The notes under the pieces: generated by a model
What the model saw: the letters and a program-made list of their open reading frames with translations, nothing else
Database searches by the model: none
Told to the model about the DNA's origin: nothing
Assembly: GCA_016858145.1 (NCBI GenBank)
Contig: JAEHOE010000052.1
Location: 186,001 to 250,000 of the forward strand
Source of the DNA: Edaphochlamys debaryana
Taxonomy: Eukaryota; Chlorophyta; Chlorophyceae; Chlamydomonadales
Reading direction: 5' to 3'
Length of the DNA: 64,000 nucleotides
Shown: positions 22,123 to 35,300 of the stretch, one piece after another
How positions within the stretch are numbered: the first letter of the stretch is position 1
Layout of the letters: each line of letters starts with the position of its first letter
Position numbers and translations under genes: made by a program

Positions 22123-25100
22123 TCAGCCCCGGCGCCCCGCCCCCCGCGAGCGCCGCGCCGCCAGTGCGCCCCTCAGCGCCGCCAGCCCACCCCCCCGCAC
22201 CCAGGGCGGGGTGGACCGCCTGCGCCCGGGGAAGCCCCACAGCCACCTGCGGAGAGCAGGGGAGGGGGGGTACGGGGTGGGGTGGGGGGATTCAAGTGAG
22301 GAGCGAAGGCGGAGGCAGGGAGGGAAGCTCACGGGTTTGGGGGGGGGGATTCAAGTGAGGAACAAAGGCGGAGGCAGGGGCACACGCGTTGGAGGGGGGA
22401 TGGCGGGGGTGGGCGGAGGGGTTGGAGAGTGCTTTCTGTTTTCTGTTTGCCATTCGCGAGGAAGTGCTGGCCGCAGCCACAGCGCTCCAGTGTCTGCCGC
22501 CGACGCGTACATGCCAGTCAGCCGACCCCCCGACCCCCGCCTTATCGTTTCCCGCTCGAAAACTCCCCCGACCCCCCCCCCCCCTCACTGTCCCCGACCC
22601 ACCTCAGCTCGTCCGCCAGGTCGTGCGCCCACCACACGCGCCCCTGCGCCTCCGCTGCCGCCAGCGCGGGGTGGGCGGAGGGGTCCGTCAGCTCCAGGGG
22701 GAGCGGCAGCAGCAGCGGCGGCGCGGCGGCGTCCAGATCTGGATCCAGATCTAGATCCAGATCCGGACCGGGGGACTCCGCGGAGGGGGAGGGGGCTGCC
22801 AGGGCCCAGTCGCGCCACGCCTTGCCGCTTCGACGCGTCGCCGTGGCGCCGCCCCCTTCCCCCTCCTCCGCCTCTGCTTCCGCCTCCTCCTCGGCTTCGT
22901 CCACCAGGGGGGAAGCCGCGCCGTCCTCCTCCTCGCCCCAACCCTCCCACAGCTCTACCCCCTCCTCGTCCTCGTCCTCCCACAGCCCGTCCCACAGCCC
23001 CTCCTCCCCATCCCCCTCTCCCTCCCCCTCCGCACCCCACGCCCCCTCGGGATGGTCCGGCCCCAGATCCGCCCCCCGCGCGCCCTCCCCTCCCTCATAC
23101 CCGAGCCCCCGCCCCAAACCATACCCATACCTATACCCATACCCCGACGCCCGAAGCGACGCATCCAGCGCGCTCCCCCCTCCCCCGCCTCCTCCTCCTC
23201 CTCGTCCAACACCACCCCTGCCCTCAGAGCGCCTCCCTCCACCAACCGAAGTGGACTGCTGCTCATCCGCCTCCGCATCCCCAGCCTCGGCTCCGGCCCA
23301 GGACACTGCTGCGGCCGAGGCTGCTGCTGCAGCGGCGGCTGCGGCTGCCTCTGGGCGCAGGGCCAGGGGCGAGGGGCCCAAGCAGCCGCCGGCGGCGGCG
23401 CGCAGGGCTGCCGGGATGAGGGCGGCGGAGGGGGGCCGGGGCAGGCGCAGGCGCAGGGCCTTGGCCAGGGAGCGCTGCCACTGCAGGGGGGGCTCCTGGG
23501 GAGAAGAGGGGCGTTCAGGAGAGGGGTTAGGGGGGCGAGATGTGGGTGGGCGGTGGTGGCGGGGGTAGCCGTGCTGTAGCCTCTACCTCAGTCGTCCCCC
23601 ACGCCCGCTGCCCACGCCTCCACACACACACCCCACCGTGTTTGGCGGCAGCATGTCCGCCACTGCGCAGTACCACAGCACCGCTCCCCGGGGTCCCGTG
23701 GAGTCCCACTTGACAGACGACTCCCTGGGGAGGAGGGGCGGGGTTGAGAAATTGCAGCCATGTTTGTTCGAACTTAAGGGTTGGGGGGTACATGGAGGTA
23801 TATGAACCTGGCATTCTGGGCACGGACGACTCCCTGGGGCGAGCACGGGTGATAGGGAAGGGTCAGCCGGTGAAGGGGGACGTAAAGGGGGCCTGGTCGC
23901 GTTCCCCCTCCACCCCTGCCCATCCGCCCCACCTGAACACCGTGTTCCAGAACCGCTCGCTGTCGCTGCCCCAGCCGTACTGCGCCAGGGCCCACAGCAG
24001 CAGCGCACCGCCCTCGCCGCTCATGCCGGGGAGCGACTTGTAGCCAGCGGCGGCCAGCTCCTGGGGGGGACGGGGGGGGATGGAAGGGAGAGTCAGAGGG
24101 CTGATTGGACAAAGCGGGATTGCGTCGCCGTGCTGGGAAGAAGAGCGGCTGTAGCCGCTGCGCGCCTTTCCGTTAAGAAACGCCGGGTCCACGGCCCAGC
24201 GCGCGCGTACAGCTTGTACCCACCCGTACGACGCGCTCGTCCAACGGCCACCCCAGCACCGCGAGGCCGTACGCCAGAAGGGCGAGATCGTCGTTGGCGG
24301 CGGTTGGGGCGCCGCCGCTGCCGCCAACCGTCGGCGCGAAGCGGCGGCGCGCCTCGGAGGCGAACAGCGCCATCCAGGCGTCGGAAGGCCTGCACGGGGA
24401 GGGCGGTTGGTAGTTGGCGGTTTGTGGTTGGCGGTTGAGCACACGCAGCGGGGGGATCAGGGAGCACGTCTCTAGGGAAGGGCAGGCCGCGGGGGGCTAG
24501 GAAGACTACGCCCATTGTGCAGGGCCCGGTGCCGTACGGTGCCGTACCTGTACTGCAGCTCGGCCAGCGCCGCCGCCATGGTGCCCAGGTCAGACAGGGA
24601 CGCGGCGCTCAGCACCGCACTGCCGCGCGCCAGCAGCGCCGCCACCCCCTCCGCCGGCGGCTGCCGCTGCATCCCCGGATCCCTCCCGCTGCCGCCGTGG
24701 CCTGCCACACCCGCCTCCGCCGGCCCCTCGGGCCCCAAAGATCGTTGCATGGTGGCAGTAGCATCGGCAGTAGCAGCGGCGGCGGTAGCTTGGGCAGCTG
24801 CCGCCAGCTCCGCCGCCGCCCATAACGCCTGCGCCACGCCGGCGGCGTCGAGGCCTGCGGCGGCGGCGGGCCGGGCGGCGGCCGCCCACCAGTCCGCCAG
24901 CCAGCCCGGCGGCGGCGTACGGCGCAGTACGGCACAGGCCCAGATGGCAGCGCTGAGGTCGGATCCGTCGGAGGTGCCGTCGGCCATACCCGCACGGACC
25001 TGGGGCGGGGCGGGGCGGGATGGGATGGGGAGGAGGTGGGCACGGCAGGGCTGGCGAGAATCGCTCCCTCCCAAGTCTCCACGGACTACAACCTAGTCCC

Positions 25101-28064
25101 AAGCACCCGTTGGCGCTACACGCCCAGAGAGCAGCGGTGTCTCGCTCAATAAGCAAAGCAGGGCCGCACCTGAAGTTCCCGTCCTTGGGAACCCCCACAC
25201 AGCCCCCCTCACCCGGTCCATGAGCGCCGCAAACAGCGCGGGCGGCAGCGTGGAGCCTGCGGCCCCCACCGCCCCTGTCCCCGCCCCTGTCCCCGGCCCC
25301 GGCTGCCCCCCCTCCGCCCGGGCCCAGGCCCAGAGCAGGCGCGAGGCCTCCCGGGGGCTCAGGCGGGGCGCCAGGGGGCGGGCGGCGGAGGCCAGGGAGC
25401 GCAGGAGCGAGGGGCCGGGGCGCCAGCTGGGGGTGGCGAGGAGGGAGGGGGGCGAAACTTGTGGTAGGACCAGTCTTGCAATCTGGGGCAGATGCCGGCA
25501 GGCGCAGCCCTGTACGTTCCTGACAGCCCCTGGCTCTGTAGGCGGAACTTGCCACCGCTGGAGAGCACTCTCCAACAGCGTGTCAATGCTGCCCGCACCC
25601 CCATAAGCCATCACGCCCTTCCCCCTCGCGGCCCGCTCACCGCTCAAACGACGCCACCGCAGTGGCGAGTGCCGCCAGCTGCGTGGGCCCCAGCTCCCGC
25701 GCCGCCGCCCCCGCGGCCGCGTGCAGCCCCGCCCCGACCTCGGGCCGCGGGGCGTAGCCGGTGCGGGCGAGGGCCGCCAGCGCCGTGAGCAGCTGGGGGG
25801 CGGACAGCTGCCGCAGGCGGGCCTGGAGCTGCGGAGGCGGAATGACCAGTGGGGCGGGTACGGGTGGCGTGGGGTGAAGGAACATCCTGAGCCCGCACGC
25901 TCTTGGCCCGGTGGCCATGGGCGTGGTTTGGTTGTAGTTTGGGAGGCCTCGTCGCCTACTCTTTGGGGAAGCGGGTGGGAGGCCGCAGGAGCTGCCCCAG
26001 ATAGACGCTTGCGTCAGCCGCCCAAGCGCACTCGTCGCACGTCTTGAGCCCGGAGGCCCAAGTAGCCCCCCAGACCCGCCCACACCCCGCGTGCCCCAAC
26101 CTGCCCCGCCGCCCCCCTGCCCCGCCGCCCCCCAGACCCTCCCACACACCCGGTGCCCCCACCTGCCCCGCCGCCGCCCTCAGCCACGTCTTGTCCGGCA
26201 CCCAGTCCAGGGCGGCCAGCGCCCACAGCAGGCGCGTCAGGCCCTGGAGGGGGTCGGGATGGGGGCAGAGACGGTCGGAGATGGGTAGGCATAGGTGGCA
26301 GATACGTATGGTACGGCAGGCACCTGCTTAGGGTCACCAGCCCCCAGCCCCTTCAAGTACAGGCCACACTTCGGTTGCCCCCGTCCTGTTCCCAGTTGGG
26401 GCTCGTGCCGTCTGCTTCCCCGGGTGCCCCCCGCGGTTGCCCCCACTCCGGAGTCAAACGCCACCACAAGCTGGTGCCCCACTGATGCCCCACGTCCCTC
26501 TCCTCGGACATGGCTGCCGGTGGCTTCTCGCCCCATCCCACCCACTCCAAGACACGCTGCCCCCACCTCGGGGTCGAATGCGCCCATGAGCAGCTGTCGA
26601 AGCCTCATACCAAGCCATGCCCTAACCTGTCTCCCCTCCTCTGAAGTCCCGCCCCCCGCCCGTCTCCACACCCTCCCCCCTCCTCTCCCCACCTCCGGGT
26701 CAAAGTCTCCAATGAGCAGCTGCGAGCGCTCCAGCAGACCCCGCATCCAGGCCTGGGGTCAAGGGCGGGCCAAGGGCGGGCGGAGGGTATGGTGGCGTCG
26801 TACGGACGAGGGTGACCAGAGGGAAAGGTGGCCAGAGGGTGTGACGTCGTACGGACGAGCGGCAATCCATGCTCAGCACGTGGCACAAGCATGCCTCTTG
26901 CAACATCCCGGCCTCACACGAGCATTAGCCCAATCCAACCAACCCCAAGGCCGCACCTCGCCAGGAGCGTGGCCCATCCGCGCCAGAGACCATGCCAGGC
27001 CCCACAGCTGACGTGGCGCCGCCTCCGCCAGCACCCTCCCGCTGGCGCCCGTCAGGGAGTCCAGCCAGTCAGGATCCGGACGGGGCAGTCCGGGCGGAGT
27101 CCGAACACCGCCCTCGCCACCGCCGGCACCTGCGCTGGAGACTGAGCCGTTCGTCGCCTCCGTGCCGTACCCGCCGTACAGAGATCCGCCGTACGCCGTG
27201 GCCACGCCCCATGCGAGGCTGGCGAGGTCGGCGGGCGTCCAGGTGGCTGTAACCGCCACGGTTTTGGCGCGCCGACCAGCGGACTGCGTTGACCCGACAT
27301 CAAGTTTCGCTGCAGTGATGCCGCCGCGTCCTTGTGTTTGCGAAGCAGTTGCCGCAGGGTCCACTGTGGCAGCTGCCGCTGCTTCGGCCATTTCATCAAT
27401 GGGCGATAGATTGCGTCCCTTGTTTTCACCGCCAGCATCGCCCCGCATGGCTGCTAGCGCCGCCGCCGCTGCAGCGCCGCCGGCCCGGTGCCGGGCCGCC
27501 AGCGCCCCCAGCTGCTCGCGGGACGCCTCCAGTACGGCGTCGTACAGATCGCGCGATGGGATCTGGAGCATCCCCATGCCGTACGCAATCTGCAGGCCAG
27601 AAACGTGATGTCAGGGGTGGTCAGGGCTTGAGCGTCAGCCTGCCGAGGATGACGCATGCAGGGACACGACGCAGGCCCAACGCAGGCCCAACGTAGGCCC
27701 AGTCCTGACACCTGCCCAGCGGAGGCGCAACGTAGGCCCACGCCAGCCCGTATCACGCTCATAACTGTACTTGCCTGTGCGACCTCCGTCCCGCCAAGCC
27801 GCCGCCGCCCGCCTTGACGGCCGCCGCCGTCACCCGGCCGCAGCGCCGCCACCCCCGCCGCCGCCAGCTGCCCGCAGAAGGCCGCCAGCGCCGCCGCCTC
27901 CGCCGGCCCACGCCCCGCCGCCGCCGTCGCCGCCATTACCGTCGCTGTTGCATCGTCCCGCTGCCCCGCCCCTGCCCCTAGGCGAGCTGCAGCGCTCACA
28001 GTCGCTGTTCCTTTGCTGCTGCTGCCAGGGCCAGTGCTGTTGCTACTGCCGCCGCTACGTGCAC

Positions 28065-28110
<46 letters not shown>

Positions 28111-31010
28111 ACTGCCGGGGTCCGGGGAGGGCCCTGGGAGCGCCAGGGTCGACGCCAGGGCTGCACACGGGGTTCCAGGGGGGAGGTGAGGGGGAGGCAG
28201 CAGAGACGCTCAAGGTCACGATCCAGGGCCCAGGCTGACCAGCTGAACCATACGAGCGAGCACTCACTCAAAGTATGTTTCAACCCCTCGCGCACCTTGC
28301 CGCTTGCCCTTCCCCGTACCTTCTAGCTCCCTTCGCGCCTTCGTTCGCAAAACCTAATCAGGACTACAAAGCCTTATTCCTCCCACGCACCCGCCCGTCC
28401 GCCCACCCACCTGCCGCCTGCTTGAAGCACGCCCCCACCACGCGCGGGTCCCTCAGGGCCTCAGCAGCCGCCGACGCAGCGCCCTCGCCTGACGCCGCCT
28501 CTCCGGCCCCGCCGTCGCCCCGCGCCGCCACAGCCCTGCCGCCGCGGCCGCGGCGGCCCCCCCGGCCCCCCCGGCCGGGCCCTGCCCCGCCGCGGCCCGT
28601 GCCGCTGCCGCCGCCCGCAACCTCAAGCAGTGCTGCCAGTTGCATCCAGTCGCTAGCAGCCGAGACCTGCGCGCAAGGGTTGAAAGGTGCCGGTCTGGGT
28701 GGAACGGGCTATGCAACACGACGCATCATCGTTTGGGTGGAAGCCGCTTTGCAACACCAGGCAGTGCTGGTGCAACGGCCAGGGCTCCCAACCCGGCCGT
28801 CCCCTTCCCGACCCGATCCCGCGATCCCGCTCAGCAACCCACACGCCTTCCCGACCCCATCCCCCAGCCGCGGCCCACCTCCGCCACGAGAGCCTGGACG
28901 ACCGCCTCGCCGCCCGCCCCCTCGTACGGCGCCAGTACGACGTCTCGCAGGTACGACCTGTACCGCGCCATGCCGTACTGCCGCTGCCGGAACCTCTCGT
29001 CTGCCGCCGCCGAAGCCGCCTGCCCCGATGAGGAGGCTGCAGACGCGGAGGGCGAAGTGGAGCCCGGAGCAGTAGCAGGTGGGGTGGCCGGGCGGGAGGG
29101 CGCGGCCCCGCCCAGCAGCTGCCAGTCTTTGTCGGAGGGCGGGGAAGCCACCTGCAGAGGAAGAGAGGCGGGGCGTGGTTGCGGCACGGTGCTGAGCTCT
29201 TGCGGGTTCGCCTCAGGGTGCACGCTTGCCCTGCCTCCTTGCTTAAGCTTGAGCCCCCGGCTCCGCGGCCCCTGTGCCCGTTCTGGCCCTCATCAGCCCA
29301 CCACCACCTCAGGGTGCGCGTATGCTGGCCCTGCCTCCTTGCCTGAACGCTGCCTGGAGACGCCCCAATCCCCCGGCTCAACCGCCCACCCATACCTTTC
29401 ACTGACCCAAGCCCCCGGCTCAATCAGCCCCCCATCCCCTTCGTGCCTGTGCCTGCCCTCGCCATCAGCCCAATCCCTCCCCCGCACCTCTCGGCTCCGC
29501 GCCGCCTCCGCGCCCGCCTCCGCCTCCGCCTCCAGCCGGCCGCTCAGCGGCGGATCCCAGAACAGCTCCAGAGGCATGGCCGAGGCCGGCGGCGCCGCCG
29601 GCGGTGCCAGCGGCGCGCCCGGGTGTACGGCAGCCGCCACCGCTGCTGACGTGGCGGCCACGGGACCTCCCAGCAGCTCGCGCTCCACGTACGACACCTG
29701 AGGGGACGCACGTGGAGGCATGCTGAATGACACCCCTCGCCCGGTTGAGCTACGACCAGGAGTCTTAGACCGGGAGGTAGCCGAACGGCCGGCACTCGGC
29801 ACCCCGGCACCCGGCACTGCACTACCGGGGACCCAGACCTCACCTTCCCTTCCCCCAGCTCTCTCCCCCGTTTCCCAACCCGGTTGTCCGCCCTCCCGCT
29901 CACCACCCTCGCCAACCGCTGTAGCTGCGCCTGGGTGTCGGCCGGGGTTCTCGTTGCGCCCGAGCCACGGTCTGCGCTGACCGAGGCGACATTGCCGCTG
30001 CCGCCCTTGCCGGTACTGGCGCCGCCTGCGCTGCCGCCGCCGCGCTTTAGCTGCGCGCTGGTCTGCGCTGGCCGCTCGGCTGCCCCAACCGCTGCGCCCA
30101 CCTCCCCCTCCTCTGTCTCAGCCTCTTCGCCGGGCGCAGGCGCGGCGGCGTCTCTGGTCCCAGCACCACCCGGCGCCGCCCCCGCCCCAGCCCCCGCCCC
30201 TGCCCCTGACGACGAAGGCGAAGCGGGCGGCGGGGCAGACAAGGGCGCTAGATCCGCGGAATGAACCGCTGCGGTGTAGGTTGCGGTTTGGGTTACGGGT
30301 GACAGATCCACGGAAGGGACCGGGCGCCCGGGCGCTGTGGCCTCGGGATCGAGCTCCAGGGCCGCTGGCTCCCGGGCAGCAGCGGCACCGCCGCGCCCGG
30401 GGCCGGCAGCCCGGCGCGCCCGGCCCCTGCCCCGGGCGAGCCGGGCCAGAAGGCCCGCTCCGCCACGGGTCCCGGACCTCATCCCGTCGCCGCCAGTGGT
30501 GCTGCCACTGCTGCCGCTGGAGGCTGGAGTCCCGGCATCTGCCGCCACCACCCCCGCCTCCGCGCCCACATCACCCCCAGCGCCGCCGTCCGCTTCGTCG
30601 ACAGCCTCGCTGCCTGGACCATCACCGACCTCTGCACGGTCCCCACCCCCCTCCCCCAGTCCACCGCTGCTGCGGGTTCCGTCCTCGTCGTCGCTGCCGC
30701 CTGGCGCCTTGCGGCGGCGGCCCCGCCAGCTGGCGACGCCGCCGTCAGCGGCCGCCGCCGCCGCTGGCACCTGGCCCTCGCGACCTTCGCCGCCGCCGGC
30801 GCCGCTAGCGGCGCCGCGTCTTGAGGCCGCAGGGCAGGGCGATGAGGTGTGAGGCTGACCGAAGCGGGCCGCGGGCCAGAGGGGGGCGAGCGCCCGGCCC
30901 AAGCGCAAGGGCTGGACGCCCTGGGCTGACGGCTGAGCCTGGAGGGCTGCCCGGGGCCAGGCTGCCCCCGCCGACGACGCCGGGGCACGCGCTAAGGAGC
31001 TGGCGGACAT
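22123..31010 (-). CDS. Large OPR-like helical-repeat protein, probably organellar
   Basis: Sixteen exons close perfectly in phase (1743 residues): 29904..31010, 29488..29697, 28879..29151, 28411..28666, 27775..28133, 26957..27589, 26693..26752, 26163..26243, 25641..25828, 25213..25426, 24548..24999, 24224..24389, 23933..24060, 23637..23724, 22603..23495 and 22123..22246. Residues 1-50 are Ala/Arg/Ser-rich without acids, like a transit peptide. The middle carries about ten degenerate helical repeats with an LW-A-A core: LASLAWGVATAYGG, QLWGLAWSLARMGHAPG, LTRLLWALAALDWVPD, ASRLLWAWARAE, ALLLWALAQYGWG. This pattern is that of octatricopeptide-type proteins, which bind organelle transcripts and control their stability or translation. 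A poly-Ser tract and a 298-codon acidic, Gly-rich C-terminal exon are unusual. No RAP domain is visible. Intron 5 has a GC donor (CAG|GCAAGT). Family call is moderate; the gene model is strong. Confidence 0.78.
22735..22780. repeat. GATCCAGATCT in-frame minisatellite
   Basis: Tandem 12-bp units (AGATCTGGATCC type) within OPR-like exon 15 encode alternating Asp-Leu, DLDLDLDPDLD. Confidence 0.8.
23713..23845 (-). repeat. Duplicated 5' edge of OPR-like exon 14
   Basis: The acceptor plus G-GAG-TCG-TC is present at the real exon (start 23724) and again 109 bp upstream (start 23833), where the reading does not continue as protein. Confidence 0.75.
26098..26175 (-). repeat. Duplicated 3' edge of OPR-like exon 8
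   Basis: The exon end A-A-G-Q|GTGGGG at 26163 is repeated 62 bp into the intron (edge 26101, GCGGGGCAG|GTTGGG), followed both times by the same GGTGTGGG-type intron start. Confidence 0.7.
26440..26735 (-). repeat. Triplicated 3' edge of OPR-like exon 7
   Basis: The exon end QLLIGDFDPE|GTGGGG (edge 26693) is followed in the intron by QLLMGAFDPE|GTGGGG (edge 26567) and a worn copy QLVVAFDSG (edge about 26447). Confidence 0.85.
28062..28111. repeat. (CTG)n trinucleotide repeat coding poly-Ser
   Basis: About fifteen GCT/CTG triplets on the plus strand. In the OPR-like gene (minus strand, exon 5) they read as AGC codons, a serine run. Confidence 0.85.
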
Positions 31011-32377
31011 TCCGGTACAGCTTTGCAGTGGTAGTTTACAGTGGTGGGGGGCGGTTCTGGCAGGTCCCGAGGCGGTCCTAGGGCGCCTGTGTGGATGCCA
31101 CGCCGGATGGAGAGGATGGGCCGTGGCACAGTAGGTTGTGCGCCCGATTCCTCCGCGTCTTATGACTGCCAGAGCTTCAGAGCTTGTGCCCTGACGCTGC
31201 TTGGGTCGCCACACAAGTTGCGCGAGAAATGCTCGCGTTGGCGCCTGCGACAGGCTCCTCTTGCAAGCTAGACTATGTTGTTGCTGTATTCAGCTCATAG
31301 TGATATGCATACGTCCTGGAAGCGAGGGTCAAGTGCCGATCGGCGACGCATTTCGGGAGGGGCCGACGAAGAAGATGTCGCTTCTGCCTGTAAGGATCGG
31401 CATGTATCTGCTTGTATACGAAGACAAAGTGTGCTCAACTTGCATGTCCTCATCCCCGTCCCATGCCACGGCACGCTCTGTGGCGCCATCGCCCCCCTGT
31501 CCCCCCGTGCCGCCAGCCTGGGGACGTCGTGCCGCCAGCCTGCACCCGCGTGTCATGTCGATGCGGCTCCCTGTTCGAACCTCCCGCAGCCCTCCATCAC
31601 CAGGTAGCAAGGGGGAGAGTCGACTGGGCCACAGCTAGGGAGTGGCCCGCGTACATCTCCGCTCAGACTGCCGCCCATATACCGCTGCGAGCCGTTCTCT
31701 TGCGCGAGACACTCGCTTCCTGTTGTTTGTCTGTACATCAGCGAAGTAGAGCTCACCAGCGAATCACTAACACCCTTTTCCGCCTGAAGGCATGAGGTCT
31801 TGTGAGGTCCAGGCCCAGCTGGTCCACCCGAGGACCCAACTTGCCATGCGCTCACCCACGCACCGGCAGCCTAAACAAGCCCGCCCAACCCTTCCCCAAC
31901 CCTTCCTACACAAAGGGCAAGCCCAGGCTGCGCAGTACAGCCTCGCAGGTCGGCGCTCTAGTAACTTGCCGCGTGGCGCATGGCAGTTGGGCTCCGCCAA
32001 CTCACAACAGGACACGTGGCGTCGCAGGCGTCCGTCCTTCGTGTGCGTCCTTCTGCTCGCAGCCCCTTCCTCGAGGACGCCGGTCACCTTGGACAGAGGA
32101 CCGACCTGGTGCCATTGCGTGCGTGCGTGCATGCCGCTGTACCGCTCTAGTTGCCACCCTTCCCGACACACGGGCACTGGCGAAATAGAAACGCGCAACG
32201 ATACACTCCAATTGACACATAGGATTGCTCTGCCTGCCGTGCGTTATCGTCGTTGTTCGTGGTTAATTGACAGCCATCTACCCCAAACGGCTTGACAGCC
32301 CCATACCGCATCCTCGTCGTCGATATCAGGAGCGTTGCCGATAGCCTGAACCCGCCCGCGCGCACGACGGCGGAGCC
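31011..32377. other. Head-to-head intergenic region
   Basis: It separates the divergently transcribed OPR-like (-) and lipase (+) genes and should hold both promoters. It carries one copy (31805-31870) of a repeat that recurs at 38685-38760 beyond the lipase gene. No supportable ORF. Confidence 0.45.
31805..31870. repeat. Direct repeat flanking the lipase gene, left copy
   Basis: AGGCCCAGCTGG(G/T)CCA, then CCCAACTTGC and TGCGCTCACCCA, occur in the same order at about 38690-38752. Both copies are on the plus strand and bracket the lipase gene. Confidence 0.65.
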
Positions 32378-35300
32378 ATGGGGGCGCGGCAGTCAGCTCA
32401 AAATGGTGACGGCGTAGAAGCTCCACTGACGGAGGGACAGAGACTCCGCGGCCACGCTGGCAAAGGATCATACGGCTGGAAGCGTAAGTTCTCGGCAAGC
32501 CAGCCCCCCCCCTAAGGCATCAACTGCAACTGACATGGCTTTCCTCGTAGAGGCTGGATGGGACTGCAAGAACGCGGAGAAAGCTCCGATCACAATAAAG
32601 GAAATGAGCGCGGACCTCAACGGCGATCTGCGGGAGATGTTGATGCACTACGGCCAACTCGCCCAGGTTGGTGTCGGAGGGTGTCGGAGCACGCACGCAG
32701 CAGTGAAGCCGCGCCGGGCCCCCGCGGACCCCCCAACCACGCCCGGACGACGCGCCCTACCTGTAGCAAAGCCCTTCACCTGTTGCTGCTGACCGCTGCT
32801 GCTGCTGCTGCTGCTGCTGCTGCCGCTCTGTAGGCTACCTACGACCACCTGGGCCAGGACCCAGGCCATGCCATGTGGGGCCACGCCACCGTACCCCCCG
32901 ACGCGCTGATTACCTACCTCAATCGAACCTACCCACTCCCTCCGGGCGTCAAGGCGAATGACTCAACGCCCTTGGGCACCGGGACCCGGTGAGCCCTGCC
33001 GCCAGGCCCAAGCACCTGCCTCCTGCCGTGGCGCGCATGAATGCGGTCGTGGGCTGACTGACCTCTGCCAACCAAATGCGCAGATACCTCCTGCCCGCTT
33101 GTGACATCGGCGGGGAGCTGAGCCCGCTCATCTATGCACGAGCGGGGCCTGACTCTGATCCGGAGCAGGCCGAGAAAGCTGCCTCCAACTTCCTTGAGAC
33201 GATTCGTACCACGGCGACAGGTCGGTAGTTCTGCTTGGGTATCTGCACCCGCCGCACGTGCCACTCACTTGCGGGCGGGCCGGCTAGGCTGCTGGTTGGT
33301 TGGCCTGATGGCCTGCTTATACGACCCAAACGTAAGCCCATACATCCTCTTACGCAGGACTGCCTGCCGTAATCATTGGCGGCTCGCGGCCCCTGTTCAA
33401 GCCGGACCCCAAAACCGGCAGGGGCCTTGTGAGCCGCTCTGCCTTCATGGGCTATGTGGCGGTCTCAACTGAGAACCCCGAGGACCCCAACCATGAACGT
33501 GACGCTGTGTTTGTGTGGCGCGGTACAATCTTCAAGGAGGAGTGGGCGGCCAACTTTGAGCAAGACAGGCTGGTGGGTGGACGCGCGGTGTCATGGAGCC
33601 AGACAAGAACTCGATCCTCGCGCCCACCCCGCGATGCCACAAGCTGTGGCTTGCTTATTACTACTTTTTTATTCGATGAGAGCGGGGAGAGTCATGGGCC
33701 TGGCACGGACTCGTCATGTTGGGAATCGGTCGAACCAAGTCGCACCCATAGCCTGATGAGCGACGCAGACGTCTGTCCAATCAGCTGACTTGCTTGTTAA
33801 AGCCAAGAGCGCGGTAGTTCCGTCAACTTTGCGAGCTGCGTTGATTTGGAGAATGTTGCGCGCGGTGCCGACTTCGGCCAAGTCCTCACCGCGCAAGCAT
33901 GGACCAATACCTTTCTCGCTCTAAACAATTCAAATTCGTAAAAATAGAAGCCATTCCAACACTTTGTTGCTGGTGGCGTGGGATTGTGTTTCACTCGGCG
34001 ACATCCATCCTCCTGGCACCCCACGCCCCCCGCGACTTGCACCGTGCGTGCCTGTACGCAATGCCCAGCCATCCCAGGGCTCAGCCACCGGTCCTGTCAC
34101 GGTCCTTCATCATAACTACTCTGCGCGGATAGCACCCTCTCCTTGCTTGATGAACCTTGTGTGCCCTTGTGCACCTTAAAACTGCACGCAGGTACCCTTC
34201 GACCCAGAGTGCTTTGATGACGAGTGCGAATGCCCGCATGCTCATCCGCGGGACGTGGGCGTGCATGAAGGTTTCTACGGCCTGTACGTGCGCCCTGCCC
34301 AACAGCCTAAATATAAAAAGCCCGACGGGTCGCCGTCCCTATCGTCCCAGCCTGCGGCAGTGCCAGAGATGCGTCAGGAGGTGCTGTCCCCACGAGAGGT
34401 GGGCGGCGCCAACAGGCACACATGCATCGATGTGCGTGTGTGGGATAGATGTGGGCATCTGCTGGCAGAAGAAGTCTTATGGCATTCTTGCTTGCCACAT
34501 TGCCGTACATCCAGGTGGTGCGCCAGTGGCTTAAGAAGCTGCAGAAGAAGTACAACATCACCACCGTAACCACCACCGGTGAGGGCTGAGCGTGGGTGTG
34601 CGTAAGCAGTTGGGCTGTTATCAACTGCTTACCAAGACGCATGCTGGCATGTTTCTGCTTGCCCATGCGTGTTCCACTGACCGCGCCCTGTGTTCCCGAC
34701 CCCTCCTGCAGGGCACAGCCTGGGTGCCGCCCTGAGTACGGTATCAGCCTACGACATTGGCAGGCAGCTTGAAGATATGTGGACGGACAGTAGCATGGAG
34801 GAGGAGCGCAAGAGCTGGAAGACCAAATCGAAGCCCAAGGTCACGGCCATTGCCTTTGCACCACCCCGGGTGGGGAATTTCACGTTCCTCCAGAGTTTCA
34901 GCGATGTTTACCAGATCCGCCAACTACGCGTGTGCAACGTCCTCGACCTAGTCCCTCAAGTGCCCGGTGAGGCCCACGGTTCACTTGTCTGTTGCATATG
35001 GTGGTGGCCGGGTTAGGAGGGTGGCAATGCGTCCAAAGGAAATAACATGACGCACATGCATACATTAAGCAGCACATCGAACCTTGCCCCATGTCATCAT
35101 CACCCGTCCGCAATGGCACATACAACCTTGCGTCCAACAACCCCCACATCAAACCCAATCAAGACTTAGTGCTCCTCCCCCCCTCCGTTCCCCAGGTGGC
35201 GCAATGCAGTACCTGACCTCCGCCCTGTACCGAAGGGGCATCAACATGTACTTCGACATGGACTCCAAAGCCGTACGCAAGTACGGCGCATACTACTACT

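Noticed and set aside
22001..23568. Plus-strand ORFs of 472 and 379 codons
   Set aside because: They are antisense shadows of OPR-like exon 15, which fits a 16-exon model with perfect phase.
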